This document shows, in pieces, positions 1 through 12,705 of a stretch of 56,515 nucleotides of DNA; within the stretch, counting starts at the first letter, position 1; each line of letters opens with the position of its first letter. Below the pieces are notes generated by a model that worked only from the letters and a program-made list of their open reading frames with translations, was not told where the DNA came from and searched no databases. A program made the translations under genes and the position numbers. The DNA comes from Paramecium octaurelia (lineage: Eukaryota; Ciliophora; Oligohymenophorea; Peniculida; Parameciidae). The stretch is from contig CAJJDP010000154.1 in the NCBI GenBank assembly GCA_905182995.1, forward strand, positions 219,038 through 275,552, in the 5' to 3' direction.

Positions 1-190
1 TAATTGAATTCCTTATTATAAACCTAAGAATTATAAATAAATTAACAATATTATATGATTTAATTTTGGTTCTTTTGCTTATTCAAAATATGATATTGAA
101 TCTTTAAATATTAAATGTCTTGAGATATCAGGAGATATTATTATTAATTTAAATTAGATAATATTCTTTGATAATTTAAGATTTCTATTT
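1..190. repeat. Rearranged scrap of the TPR gene 5' region
   Basis: Bases 1 to about 58 match 19205-19263 in the same orientation, while bases about 54-190 match the reverse complement of about 19062-19191 with roughly five mismatches. The two blocks are adjacent in the TPR gene at 19055-20419, so this edge carries a diverged copy in which the upstream block has been inverted. The break lies at a short shared A/T tract (attta). The inverted block can be read as a leucine-rich open stretch on the + strand, but this is only the antisense of the TPR coding sequence and should not be called a leucine-rich-repeat gene. Confidence 0.75.
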
Positions 191-872
191 ATTAATCAGT
201 TTGAGTTGATAATTATTATTTAAGTTCATATATTAAGTATTGTAATATTAATTCAACTTCATCAAAAATTTTGCAATAATCTCTGCATTAATTATGCTTT
301 TAACCATCTCTTAATTATTATTCATCAAAGTAACAATCTTCTTCTTAACATTCTAAGTTTAAGCACATTCCTATGATATGACAATCGACTTTCTCGAATT
401 GCTATTCTTTTTAATTAATCATGTAAATAATATAATAAATTTGAAATATATATTTATTAGTATTCTCAAAACTAACCATAAAGTTATTTCAATTGTATAG
501 AAAAAATGACAATTTTCAGAATATATTGTCAATAGACGACTTAGGGGTATTAAAAGAATGGGTATATTTTGTATCAATCTGTTAATTTTTAATTTACTTA
601 TAATTAACATGTAAGTACCGTTATATGTATAAATTAATTTCATTTAGAAGAAATAATTAAAAAATTATCACTTGTTTTGAAATTAGTAATGAATATGTAT
701 GGAGGGTAGAATCTTATGTTAAGATGTTTACGGTGAATTAAATGAACGGTTTTATTAGTAGTGCAAGAAATTAAGTTAAAACCTGAAGGATTGAGGTTTT
801 CTTTTGGTTATTAATTATTCAATTCGTTTTACTTTCTTGTAAATTTATTAATTAATACTACATAAGAAATTT
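191..872. other. AT-rich upstream region, no gene seen
   Basis: No convincing reading frame with the ciliate code. A 74-residue standard-code frame on the minus strand (419-643) has no family resemblance and is probably chance. The last hundred bases would hold the promoter and short 5' leader of the giant gene that starts at 873. Confidence 0.5.
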
Positions 873-3800
873 ATGTGCTTTAGGACTGTTTTAATAATTG
901 CGATATGGTATGAATTGAAACTATGTTAGTATTTATTAAGGGATTAGCGATTGTGTTTTCGATATCATAACAAAACCCGATACAGAATAAAGAATAATTG
1001 AATAAGACTTAGAATATGCAGGAACGAAAAATTATGGTTGGGGAGTGTGGACAAAATATGAAGCAGGATATGGGAGTCCAGAAGAATTAACTAAAACAAT
1101 ATCAACTATGCATGTGCTGACTGAGATGTATTCAGAGCGAATAGTGCTATCCTACTTCATTGAATTAGATAGGGATAAATTGATATTTACTCACCGACTA
1201 TTAATATAGCATGGAGGAGTGATGTAAATTAGGGAGCTGAAGGCGGATACAGCAACAGTTAACAAGAAATGGGTTTTTTTCTATTTTTGTTACAAAGAAA
1301 ATCTGAAGGCTTACAGTATGTTTCTTTATGCAGAGGGTGATACGTTTCACGTAGGAATGTCAACAGGGGGACCTTTTGGAGTAGATGATTTAATGAAAGA
1401 ATATTATTTAGGCTAAATCATTAATGTAAATACTTAAGAATATAAATAGTTAATAAATCCATTCGATTCATCAATAAATTACAACTTAAGTGTATTTATC
1501 GGTTTGATTAGCGATATGGACTTAAGATATGGGGACTCCAGTTATTACGGGGATATAGACTCCTTTTTGGCTAGTATACAATCAATAGTTTGCGTAAAGA
1601 AGTATGAGTGTTCTGGAACTATTAAAACTGTAAATTTCGATAATTTACTATTTAATGATTAAAGTGCTCGTATATTATCAAAATTGAAATACGAAAACTA
1701 TCGATTCCTCATTAGTGGATGGGTCAAAGTTTCTGCGGTTCCATTATATCAACAGAGGAACTTAGCTCTATTTAGAATAACTTTGAAGAGCAAATACGAA
1801 GACAATCGGTATTATGGGGATCGAGCGTTGTTTTGGCAATATTTGCAAAATGCAGATTAACCAGACTCATCAGGATTGATTGTGACCACTTATCATGAGA
1901 ATGATCCCTATATCCCTTATGAAACCAATTTTGATGATATGTTGAGTTATTTGAGTTCGTATTACAGCAAGGCAATAACTGAATGGCATTGGTTTATTTA
2001 TGAAGAAGGAAGAACTCTAAATGTTTATAATATCTAGAATACGATATACTGGGGGAATGGAGGTCGCAACAAAAGAACAGATGAAAATCAGTTCTAAAAA
2101 ACTCACTTGAGTGAGTCAACTCTCTATATGACTCTGGGAGGAGATAAGTACTATAGTTTCTTTGGTCAGATCTAATCGTTTTAGTTTCAATATTGTCTTA
2201 ATACTGACAATGAATATTTTATAAGTAAGGAGAGATTCATTTCATAATAGAATGTCATTACAGTTGTGAAAGTTGTTTTGGTCCAGCTGAAATCCATTGT
2301 ATAACATGTCCTGATTAAGATTCTACAAACAGAGCTTATAATCCAAGTCAGAGCAGTTGTGGATGTAAATAGTCCTATGTTGAGAATGAAGATAAGCAAT
2401 GCATCAGTAATGAATTCCAGTATCATTCTTAGAAACCCAAGACTACTTTTAAGATGTCACTATACTCGAAGGGGAGATAGTCAATTCAATTGCTTGTGGT
2501 TTAGGTTAATTTTATGTTTAGTTTGGGTAAGTGACATATTGTGCTGATTGTCCAGGAAATCGGGAACCAGATTTTCTTAATAGAAGGAAATTGTTTTGTG
2601 TTGATTGTCTCAATTAATAGTATCATTGGTAATCAAATCCCATTTGCACATAAGACTATGAATAACTGATTACAAGTTAAACGAGTGCTTATTAAAAGAA
2701 GGCCAGAATACCTATAGATTACGAGTATTTCCTTATAAGTTTCAATTCTGAAATGAACAAAATAGAAATAGAACTATGTGAAGGTTGTTTGGGAGAGACA
2801 AGTGCGAAGTCTAACTATATTTTGAAGTAGAAATTGGATAAAGAAATAAAAGTTGAATGCAAAACTTGTTATTTTATTATTGATGGAGAATGTATTAATA
2901 TTAATAGCAATTGTGATTCTTGTGATTAAGATAAGTGTATAGAATGCCAATCAGGTTATGCACTCTATTAAAATGAATGTTACAAATGTCCCACACTATG
3001 TCCAAATGACTGTATGTTTGATGGCTCCAAATTTGGTTGTTTGAAATGTGACCTCGGCTACTACTTAGATACTGTGAATAATGAATGTCTCTAATGCGGA
3101 GCCAATTGCATGGTATGCCAACCAGGAATACCTATGGACGGGACTTTCGTTTAAATGAAGTGTTTTAAATGTACTAATGACATGGAGTACTTTATTGATG
3201 CTGATCAGATCAATTGCAAACCAAAAACTATGCCTCATTGCATATATCAATACCAAGAATTCTATTTTCGTCATTTATTATCGAATGATACTCACATGTT
3301 TCATCTTTAAACAAGTTGGGATTTCAATTTTTCTAAGCCTTCTGCAGAGAGTATCCAGAGATGTGCACTTTGTGAAAAAGGGTATATTTATAGCTTTTAT
3401 GAATATGGATGGGGTGTTGACAAGTGCATGCTAAAGTCAGAAATAACTGATGCAGATATCCCACACCTTAATGCTCTTGACATTGCTCCTGAACCTGAAG
3501 ATGATCATTTCTAAATAATGTTGTATCATGAGCAAACACCCAATAGGGGGTATTACTTGTATTTTGTATTGATGCTTGGGGATTACATGACAGCAACAAT
3601 AGAGGGGAAAATATACAATATTACGGTGATTACTAATATCGATAGAAAAGTCAAGAAAAGCTTGGATGTAACACCTTAAAAAGAGAAAGATCTATTACAA
3701 GAATGCGCTAATAAAAATTGCAGGTATTGTATCAAGAATTATGTTTGGTTTATGGAATATTGTATGAGTTGCAATCAGGGTTATTATGCAGACATGCTCT

Positions 3801-6800
3801 CTGGTTAATGTTATCAATGCTTGGCTAAGTTACATTGTCGGACCTGCCAATAGCAACACAAAGTATATAAGGATGGGTGGAAATGGGAAATCAGGCCCTA
3901 TTTTCGTTCAAGAACTTGTGCAAACTTTTGCTTTACTAGTTTTAGTATCAAGTGTGCCAGTACAAATGCTGATGACTATGAAGTCTATTGCACAGATTGT
4001 GAAGATGGATATGAAATCTATTAAGAAAAATGCATTCCGAAGTGCAGTTGTTCAAAATGCATTGTACAAAATGGTCAAAATGTTTGTGTTGAATGTCCTT
4101 CATCCTTGATAAATACCAACTAACCTATTCAAACCCTAATCAATGATAAATGCACTGATTGTCCTGCCAATTGTGCTTTATGTAGAGAATTAAATGACGA
4201 TGAAATTAAGTTAATCAACCCTTACTTTAATCCACAATATAGTCAACTTGCCATCTATTCCAAATCCTGTATCAAAGGGTATGAACCTGACAAAGTTTTG
4301 CTTCAGTATCAGTATGTCTATCGTGATCCAATCCTAAGTACTCAGATCTTATGCAAACAATACTAAAAATGTTACTAATACTTGGAACAACAATACACCA
4401 TCTATTGCAGTGCGGATGATTTTGAGAATGAATTTGATTAGTCTACTAACAAGAATACATTTCTCTACAAGAACATGGCTTTATCTCAATTATTTTCATC
4501 AACTCATTTCTCTATTGAATCTGAAAAGCTTTTCGATCAGCTGAATAAGAAATCTATCAAATCAGCTAAATATATTCTGAATTTTAGATACTACAATGAT
4601 GAACCTTGTATTATTCCTCCGAATTCTGTGATCCTTTCAAATCTTAGAAAGAATATATTTACTCTCTAATAGTTAGAAATTGTTCTCAATGGAGACATCA
4701 CAAAGTAGACCTCCATTCAAGGCACCTTGCTTCTCCAAGATTTCTCTAAGATCACAATATAAAATTTTTAATTTGTTAAGTCATCCAAACAAACCTAAAT
4801 TGCTATTACTCAACTTGATAGAGTCACTGTAAATCTCGAAAATATAGTCATACAGGATTCAGATAATTATAAATTTTAATTCTAAATCAAGGATCCTCAG
4901 ATTATTTCAATTGACAAGTTTAAAATTAGTAACTCTAAAATAGTGGACACTCAAGGTATTGTAGCCTACTCGTTTAGCTAATAAATTACTGATAGATTTC
5001 AATTCTAGGCTAGAGACATCACACTTATGAATTCCTAATTTACTAACACCTAAATAATCCTTCAAATTTTAGAAGACAATTGCAACAATCAAATTCATGA
5101 AATCACTTAGATAAAATCTATTAAAAATACTTTCATTAGATCCTCACTATTCGAAACCTACTTTCCCTTGTCACAGAGACAATCAAGCTTCGTAATCAAA
5201 GAGTTTTCTGTTGATGGAGACACTCTAACTGACTCTAGTTACGCTATATTGCAAGGTGCTCTTGATGTATTGCTGTAAGACTTGACTATTCAAAACAGTG
5301 TCACTTATGAAGGAACTAAACTATTTCAATTACCTCTCTTTGTTCTTAAGAACTTCTACTTCCTTTCAAATAGTCTCCAGGGTGATGACAATAGAGTTAT
5401 CACAAATTTAATAAATATTGTGTACTCAGATTTGGATTCTATCACTTCAAACATTTTGACTTTTGATAATATCAAATTCGAGAATAATTACTATGTCGGT
5501 AGTAAGGGTTTCATCGAAATTATTCAAAGCAGTAACTTTAGATTGTTGGAACTATAAATTACTGACATTACATTGATTAAAAATGACATGATATTGGATA
5601 AAACAACAGCATAGGGTGCCATTACTTTAGAAAACTCTACAATTTACTTGGATGTAACAGAATTACAATTGAAAAATGTGCTTATTAAGAGAAATCTAAA
5701 TCTGCCTGAATTCACTATAAAGAATGCCAAGAAGGTTACCATAACTTAATTCACAGGACAGTTGATTAAATAATTTAATATACTCCATCCTTCAAAATCA
5801 TGTCTATCTTCTGTAGATGAAGTCAGACAAACAACTATGTTGTTCTTTTTTAATATCCTGAATATAGAAATGTCCAATCTCATTTTATCCAATCTAGCAT
5901 CCATAAATTTACCGTTAATTTTAATAAAATCCATTGAAAAGTAGAATAAAAGGCAATAAGAAAACATCACTCTATAGAATTGTTAGTTCACTGAAAATTT
6001 ACTGTTAATTACCAAAACTTCAGAGTAATAGGGAGTATTAGCTGTGATATCAGAATAAGAACAAACTATAATATTTTCTAAAATACTGTCAGAAAGAAAT
6101 GTTCAACACAGTTATATTGAAGATATAGCCTTCATTTCCTCATCTACCATTTTGTTGATCACTCCATATTCAACAGTAGAGATGAGGAATTCATTATTTT
6201 AAAAGAATATCGTTACAAATGGATAGAACTCTAATTTGATTTTGATGGGCAAATCAGTTTCATTACTGGATACATAGTTTATAAATCAGAATAATATAGA
6301 GTTTGAGTCTTTTTCAAAACATTTAAATTGGGGATTCTCAAACACTGATTAAGTGTACTTGGAAGATTTGGTGGCTTCATTTCCAATCTACTCCAAAGGA
6401 GGAGCTGGATATATCAAAGGTTCTGAACTCTTATTGGATAACGTATATGTAAACAACACTCAAGCATTATTTGGAGGAGGGTTCTATTTGATACCTTAAT
6501 CTTTGGGTTCATTGAATTTGATAAATTCTTAATTTTTAAATTGCAAGACAATAGCCTCGAATTCAGAGAGATCTCAGGGAGGCACTCTATATGTTGACTC
6601 TTCTTAATCATAGTTGGATCTCTTAATAAAGAACACTACAGTAACTAATTCATTTAGTCGAAATGAAGGAGGATGCATCTATATTGAGCCATCTAGAGTG
6701 ACTAGTTCAATCCAATTTTCAGATTTTAACATTTAGAACACTTATTCCTTGTTGACTCCTTTCTTGAGAATACCTGTAAGTTTCACAAGTTCTTCTTTAA

Positions 6801-9800
6801 TACTTAAGATTTAGTTTTCTAATGTTCAAATTACTAATACTTATAGTGGCTATTTTAGTTATTTAGAGGAAATTGTTGATTTGAGACAAACTGAAATACA
6901 GAACCAGTAGAATAACTATTTGATCTCAATAGATTAGGGGAATGTTTCAATGCAAAATTGTATATATAAGAATATCTTTAATTATGGATTTTTGAATTGT
7001 GAGGGTTGTCAATCAGTTCTATTTAAAAATGTAGAAGTTAAAAATTTTACAATGTTATCAGAAGCAATAATGAACATAATACTTAATAAAAGTAGTTATT
7101 TATTATATTACATTAGAATATTAAAGTGCAATTTAATTTAACGAGATTGCAGTGGAGAATATTATAGAATTTAATGGTTTTGTTGATAGTCCAAAGGAGA
7201 AGGCAGAGGTTTTTGTGAATACTGTGTATAAATGCAATTCGAATTCTGAGGTTCCCAAGACGATAAATACTTTTTATACTGAATAGAGGAAGAAAATACT
7301 CTCCCTCCATAATTTTTATCAGATAATTAATGGAAAATAATCGTTGATTACTATTCTGAAGATAGATCAAGTCTCTATTTTGCATTATCTAACATTTTCA
7401 AACTTCAATATGGAGCAGAATTATTGTTCAAGTTGTGAAAATAGCATCTTTCAAATTACTAATATTGACAGGGCAGAGTCAAAAAATTTGATTTACATCA
7501 CAGATTGTACATTCAAAAATAACACTTGTGGTTAATTTGGCTGTGTTGTCATATCATAGAAGGATGCAAAATCTATTCAAATACAAAATTCGAATCGAAT
7601 TTTAGAATCTGATTCAGTGATTGGTAATATCAACGCAGAAGTCAAGATCTTAGATACTGTTTTCATAGAGAATACAGCAACATATGGTGGAGCTTTGTTT
7701 ATCTCCTAAATCAATACCTTAATAAATAATTGTATTTTTAACCAAAATGCAGTTACTTAATCTGGAGGAGCCATCTATTATTAGCATTCTGATGGTTCCT
7801 CATTAAATTTATATAATTCCTTGATCACATACAATAGTGCAAACGTTGGAGGAGGATTGTACATGGGGAAGTATTAGATGAATGATCCAAAGACCTTAAA
7901 TAATTATCTAAGAAATAATAAAGCTAAGAGTTTTGGAGACAATATGGCCGACAATCCTTCTTAATTGACTGCGCAAGTAGGAGCCTAATTGTTGTTAACC
8001 AAGAGAATCATTAACAATAATCAATAAATTGTAGACTAAATCTCCTTTAGTAATTACACCATAGGTTCATAGGTTTACAATTATATTATGGTTCCAAGTG
8101 GTCAGGTCATTTCCTCGTATAAATTCTTTGATGAAAATTCTTAAAGTTTTATCAACTACAATTTCAGTTTAAGAATCGTCCCTTTGAACAAACAATATGA
8201 CAGAATCAAAAACCTTACTGGAACTGAGTGCACTATTAAAAGTCGTGAAATCTTAGATTCCAAAGAAGGGGAATTTAATTCAAGTCTAATAAATTTGAAG
8301 AGTGTCACTTTCAACTAAGCTTCTTAAGATTACAACTTAGATTCTCTTATTGTGTATTTCAATCCAGATTAGAATGAGAAAGGATATTTGCAATTAGAAA
8401 TCACTTGCAATTCAGTGTCAATTAGTCTGTATTCGTAAGATCCTCCTTACAAATTCTCCTCTTTTCTCACTAATTATTCTTTAAGAATTGACTTATAAAC
8501 ATTCCCGTGTTAAAGAGGAGAGTACAAAAAACCAGATGGCACTTGTGTTTTGTGTGATGCCCAATTTGATCAGTATAATATCTAGGCAGGGGAGTAGTGT
8601 TAAATTAAGAACCAATTGACTATGGATGAAGTGAATGCAGCAAGAGTCAAATTAAAACCATTTTATTGGAGACCATATGAATACAGTCATACTATAGAAT
8701 ATTGTTAGAATTTACCTGAGAATTGTGTGGGTGGTTGGAATCCTGGGAATAATCTATGCATTAGTGCCCATATTGGTGCTCTTTGTGAATAATGTGACAT
8801 TTATAATGTAAGAGGAGGTGGGAAGTTCTCTACAAGTGCTCTGTATAAATGTGGAAGTTGTGAAAATATAGGTGACAACACTATTAAGATTGGTCTTATC
8901 AGTTTATGGACCATGATTTCTATTTTAATCTCAGTCAAAGGCACTGTTGATACAGCAAATAAAATAGACCATGAGAATAAATTATCGAAATTGAGAATAT
9001 CAGCCAAGAATCCAAAGGCAGGTTTTGGTGGAGTATTAATCAAAGTGTTGACCAACTATCTTCAAATTGTTGGTGCCATATCAACATTCTAATTGTAATT
9101 GCCAAGTGTTTTGTAATCGAGCATTCGATCAGTGAGTAATCCTGTTGAATCAATGAGTTTTTCATTGGATTGCTTCTTGATCACCATATCAGACATCAAT
9201 ATCATATACTTTAGAATGATCTGGGCTCTCATCATGCCCGTCATATACATTATCAGCTTTTTAGCTTTATATACTGTTGCAGTTGTGATCAATATAACTA
9301 AAGCCAACAAGAGTGCAATAACAACAAGTGCCATATATCTATTTACATATTTATAGCCTACTCTGTTGGGAGGATTCATTTCCTTATTGTCCTTTAGGAA
9401 GATCTCAGACATCTATTGGATTCAAGGGAATGTAGCCTACAGATACGATACTCAAACCCACTTTAATTGGATGATAACTTTTCTTTTACCTTCTACTCTT
9501 TGTCTTTCTCTGGTGATCCCTATTTATATGTTTTTGAGTTTATATCAGAGGAGGGAAAAATTGGCAGACGGAGAGACCAGAAGAATTTGGGGTTACTTGT
9601 ATAATGAATATTCACAGAAGGCCTATTTTTGGGAGATCGTCAAGATTCTTGAAAAGGGATTCATGATTGTCTTCTTGACTTTTTACGAGGACTTGATCAT
9701 CATTAAAGCAGCCATGATTTTTATTATAACCTTCCTCTATTCAATATTGACTAAGAAATTTAAGCCCTACAAATTATAATATTTGAATTTCATCGATGAG

Positions 9801-10355
9801 ATCAGTACATTAGTTTGTGAAACTTCAATTGTACTTGGAATGACTATCTATTCAGCTTCAAACTCTGACAATCAAGAAATAATTTGGCCCTTCTACATCA
9901 TTTTGATAAGCATCAATATAATCTTTATCGTCATCATCCTTTGGGAAATCGTACTTGCACAATTGGAGGACTAACAAGAGAATATAGACAAGGTCAGGGA
10001 GAAAATTAATTAGAAATACCCAGAGTTATAAAAAAAGAATTGGCTTTTTCGTAGAGTACTTACAAACAGAGGAGAACAATAAAAAAGAGTTAGGGAGAGA
10101 TTTTAGAAGATCAGACAATATTTAATGAAAATAGTCAGGGCGAATCCTGGAAGATATAGGATGCCAAGTAGTTAGATATTTGATGTTATTTCGAATGAAA
10201 AAATCAAAGATTAGAATGTAATGGGGTATTAATAATATTAGAACTCTCCTTCTGCTTCAGACAAGAGAGACACTTAAAATTATATTGACAAAATAAGCAA
10301 AGCAAAGGTCTATCCTGAATTTATCATAATTGATAAAGTAGAATCGTAAGAATGA
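873..10355 (+). CDS. Giant secreted/membrane protein: lectin-like, Cys-rich, beta-helix, multi-TM
   Basis: About 3,128 residues after removing four introns (908-929, 2225-2250, 2499-2521, 7092-7116); the frame then stays open to TGA at 10353-10355. The start MCFRTVLIIAIC is a signal peptide that spans intron 1. Order of parts: a concanavalin A/LamG-like region (residues roughly 100-430); about 600 residues of C-x2-C and C-x-C growth-factor-receptor/furin-like repeats; a very long stretch with recurring G-G-A/G-G-G turns and N-rich rungs typical of a right-handed parallel beta-helix (roughly residues 1230-2500); a membrane-proximal Cys-rich domain (from about 2510, C-Q-R-G-E-Y); seven or eight hydrophobic segments (about 2640-3000); and a basic cytoplasmic tail of about 120 residues. 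This is a known architecture of large ciliate surface proteins, but no function is established. The role as adhesin or sensor is inference. It is intact and richer in GC than its surroundings. Confidence 0.85.
908..929 (+). other. Intron 1 of giant gene (22 nt, GT-AG)
   Basis: Removing these 22 bases joins the signal-peptide exon (start ATG at 873) to the frame that runs on from 930. Without it the first exon ends at a TGA at 916-918. Confidence 0.75.
2225..2250 (+). other. Intron 2 of giant gene (26 nt, GT-AG)
   Basis: Splicing gives E-Y-F-I-K-C-H-Y-S-C-E-S-C, taking the frame directly from the lectin-like domain into the Cys-rich repeats. The frame offset produced by 26 nt is exactly the one observed. 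Confidence 0.85.
2499..2521 (+). other. Intron 3 of giant gene (23 nt, GT-AG)
   Basis: It restores the Cys-rich frame (Y-C-A-D-C-P-G downstream). An alternative donor three bases upstream (2496, 26 nt) would also keep frame, so the donor is not certain. Confidence 0.65.
7092..7116 (+). other. Intron 4 of giant gene (25 nt, GT-AG)
   Basis: It joins L-N-K to K-Y-Q-S-A-I-Q within the beta-helix region. The frame before and after differs by exactly 25 nt modulo 3. Confidence 0.8.
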
Positions 10356-10497
10356 TTTGGTTCACAATTAGATTTACGAATAAAGATAATTAATGAATAA
10401 ATTATATTTAATCAATTATTATATCTTAGTGCACCCATTCTCTAATTAATTTGGATTAAATAATTGTCAGAATTGTTTCAATTAATATTAATTATAT
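10356..10497. other. Short AT-rich spacer between two + strand genes
   Basis: 142 bases between the giant gene and the next + strand gene. It must hold the 3' end of one transcript and the start of the next; no specific signal is recognisable. Confidence 0.6.
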
Positions 10498-12705
10498 ATG
10501 ATACATTTTTTATGTTGGATAACTCTCTTGCCTGTTAGTTATGCTTACGTAGATCTAGAAACCAGTTTTACTAGCAATAGATTCACTGCTGCTGATCTAA
10601 ACGGTATCAATTGTAATAACTAGGCTGGAAATTCACCTACTTGATAGATGACTATAATAATGGTGCTTCAATAACTGGTCTGACTGGAAATAGAAATATA
10701 GACTTAGAAAAAAGTGAATGTTTGACAATGGATGGATCGTGTACTGATCCAAACGCAGTTTAATACTTTGGTTTGGGTATGTTGGGTGTGTATGCTGGGG
10801 CTTTTAAGGAGTTTGAGAATTTGCCTCCTCATTGTTAACTTTACATTTCTGCAGAAATGGCAATGTACTCAAATTACCATATATTAGAAAGGGGAAAGAG
10901 ATTTCTTATTCAAGAATGTTGTCATTGGTAGACATTATGCCTGTAACATCTTACACAGTCAATCCTGCTGGAGATACTGACTATTATGAAACGGTCACAT
11001 TATCAGGAGTTGTCTCTCACAGCTATCCCTTTGTAATAATTAGCTTTCACGCCGCATTCTATGTTCGTCCTAAATCTATGGGTATTCGTAATGTAAAAAT
11101 CAAATATACACCATGTCCTCCTGGATGTTTAATTTGCTCAATGATGGATGTTTAAGCGCAATGTTCTTAATGGGTTTTGGGTTATGAAGGATTAGGCTTG
11201 ACATCTAAGCTCTTTGCTAATGACGGATGGCAAATAACCAACACTTAGGAATAATTTAAGGATTTGAGTCATGACGTAAGCACAATTTCCTATGCATATT
11301 GCTTGTCTCCAGGCCTTGGCCCATTTATCTAAAATTAAGATGTTGAAATAAATCTATTTTTGGATCCGCATTATGAAATTCGGATTGTTTTCTACTTGAT
11401 ATAAAAATATACTGATACTAGATTCTCACCAATGGTTGTCGTTAGGATCGATGGACTAGAAATTTACTCATTCACTATCAAAAGTACAATTCCTTTAATT
11501 AATTTATGCGAATGGGATGCCTCTGATTATTTTTCTCTAAGAAAAGAAAAGTTGACAAGGAGAGTAGACTTAAACTACAAAAGCACAAAACGTAAGATTC
11601 ATGTTTCTCTCAGAACCTAAACTATTACAGTACCAGTTATTTTTGATCAAAACATTTTAAAAGATTTTCAAGTCTACATCAAAAAATGCTATTCAGAACC
11701 TAACTTCTCTTGTGATGAATGCGTCGGTCCTGAAAAAAATGACTGCATACAAAAAGCTAAAGTAACCAAATTTCAGTAGATTGCTGCAAATGATTTCTCA
11801 GCAGGCCATGGATGGTAAGTAATGTTACCAGAGACTGGTGGTGTTTAGATTTGTAATGGAAGAGCCTATTTTGGTTTGGATTCAACCAAAGTTACCAATT
11901 CATACATTTAAAAGTCTTTTTCGTTTAATGATCCCCACACTGATATTGAAATATCGTTTGTCATACAAAAAATAGATAAGTACACAACTGAGAAATTTCA
12001 AATCTATTTGGATGATGGCTTGATTGACGAAATCCCATTTTCAACCTTTGATAGTCAATTTAGTTATTGTGGTTCTAGTGAGAATGATGCCTAATTGTTT
12101 TATCAAAAGAAGATTGCTCATACCAGACCATATTCGGTCATTTAAATGAAATCAACTTAAACTGTTACTGATGGTATTAATTACAATTATATTCAGGCCT
12201 TTTTGGTATATACAATTTCAAACTTAAAGCTAAAAATGGATAGGAATCCTAAGATCTGTATAATGATTTATCCATTAACCCTATTATTGGCTCAACTCAA
12301 TGGAATAAATGGATAGTTACCTAATCCATTAATGATCTTAAATAATATGTTTGTGATAGTTCAGTTACAATATTGGGTAAACTCTAGCCAGAAATGTAAA
12401 TCAGAAGATTTTTGTAAAATATAGCCGTTCATACATAAATAAGGATTCAATTCACTATTTATTTATTCACAAGTAACTTTAATAATAAAATGTTGACCTT
12501 AATCCTTAATAATAAAACTATTTGGGAATAAACTATTTATTGGTACAATTAAATAGCTTGCGATGCCAATTTAGATACTTTTGTTGTCAAAGGAGATATC
12601 ATAATGGATCACAATTTAGATTATGCCTTCTTTGTATGGAGCAGTAGTGTCTCAGATCTAGCTGCTTCATGGGGGATTGCAGACTTTAAATTATTTATTT
12701 CATGA
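10498..12705 (+). CDS. Secreted multi-module beta-sandwich protein (G-W ... G-I-x-D/N-x-K family)
   Basis: About 713 residues after removing three introns (10604-10623, 10865-10887, 12174-12196); stop TGA at 12703-12705. The start MIHFLCWITLLPVSYAY is a signal peptide. The mature protein seems built from three or four similar modules. Each opens near a G-W or Q-W (N-G-W-K-F, D-G-W-Q-I, G-H-G-W-Q-V, T-Q-W-N-K-W), and some close with G-I-x-(N/D)-x-K (G-I-R-N-V-K, G-I-Y-N-F-K, G-I-A-D-F-K). Cys-rich linkers such as C-P-P-G-C-L-I-C join them. The small genes at 17411-18341 and 20548-21478 have one such module, so this looks like a lineage family. No membrane anchor is visible after the signal peptide, so the protein is probably secreted or held at the surface by partners, possibly the giant protein encoded 142 bases upstream. 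Function unknown. Confidence 0.8.
10604..10623 (+). other. Intron (20 nt, GT-AG)
   Basis: It joins the signal-peptide exon to the first module, giving D-L-N-G-W-K-F-T-Y. Without it the frame hits TGA a few codons later. Confidence 0.8.
10865..10887 (+). other. Intron (23 nt, GT-AG)
   Basis: It joins Y-I-S-A-E-M-A-I to K-G-K-E-I-S-Y and corrects the frame for the rest of module 1. Confidence 0.7.
12174..12196 (+). other. Intron (23 nt, GT-AG)
   Basis: It gives V-T-D-G-L-F-G-I-Y-N-F-K, restoring the recurring G-I-x-N-x-K closing motif of the module. Confidence 0.8.

Noticed and set aside
55..376. Leucine-rich-repeat-like + strand frame at the left edge
   Set aside because: It is the antisense of TPR coding sequence (reverse complement of about 19062-19191) and has no LRR register beyond that block.
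3786..4109. 107-codon + strand frame (M-Q-T-C-S-L-V-N-V)
   Set aside because: It overlaps the giant gene in another frame; the true frame there carries the Cys-rich repeats.
9089..9412. 107-codon minus-strand frame
   Set aside because: Antisense of the membrane segments of the giant gene; hydrophobic only because its complement is.
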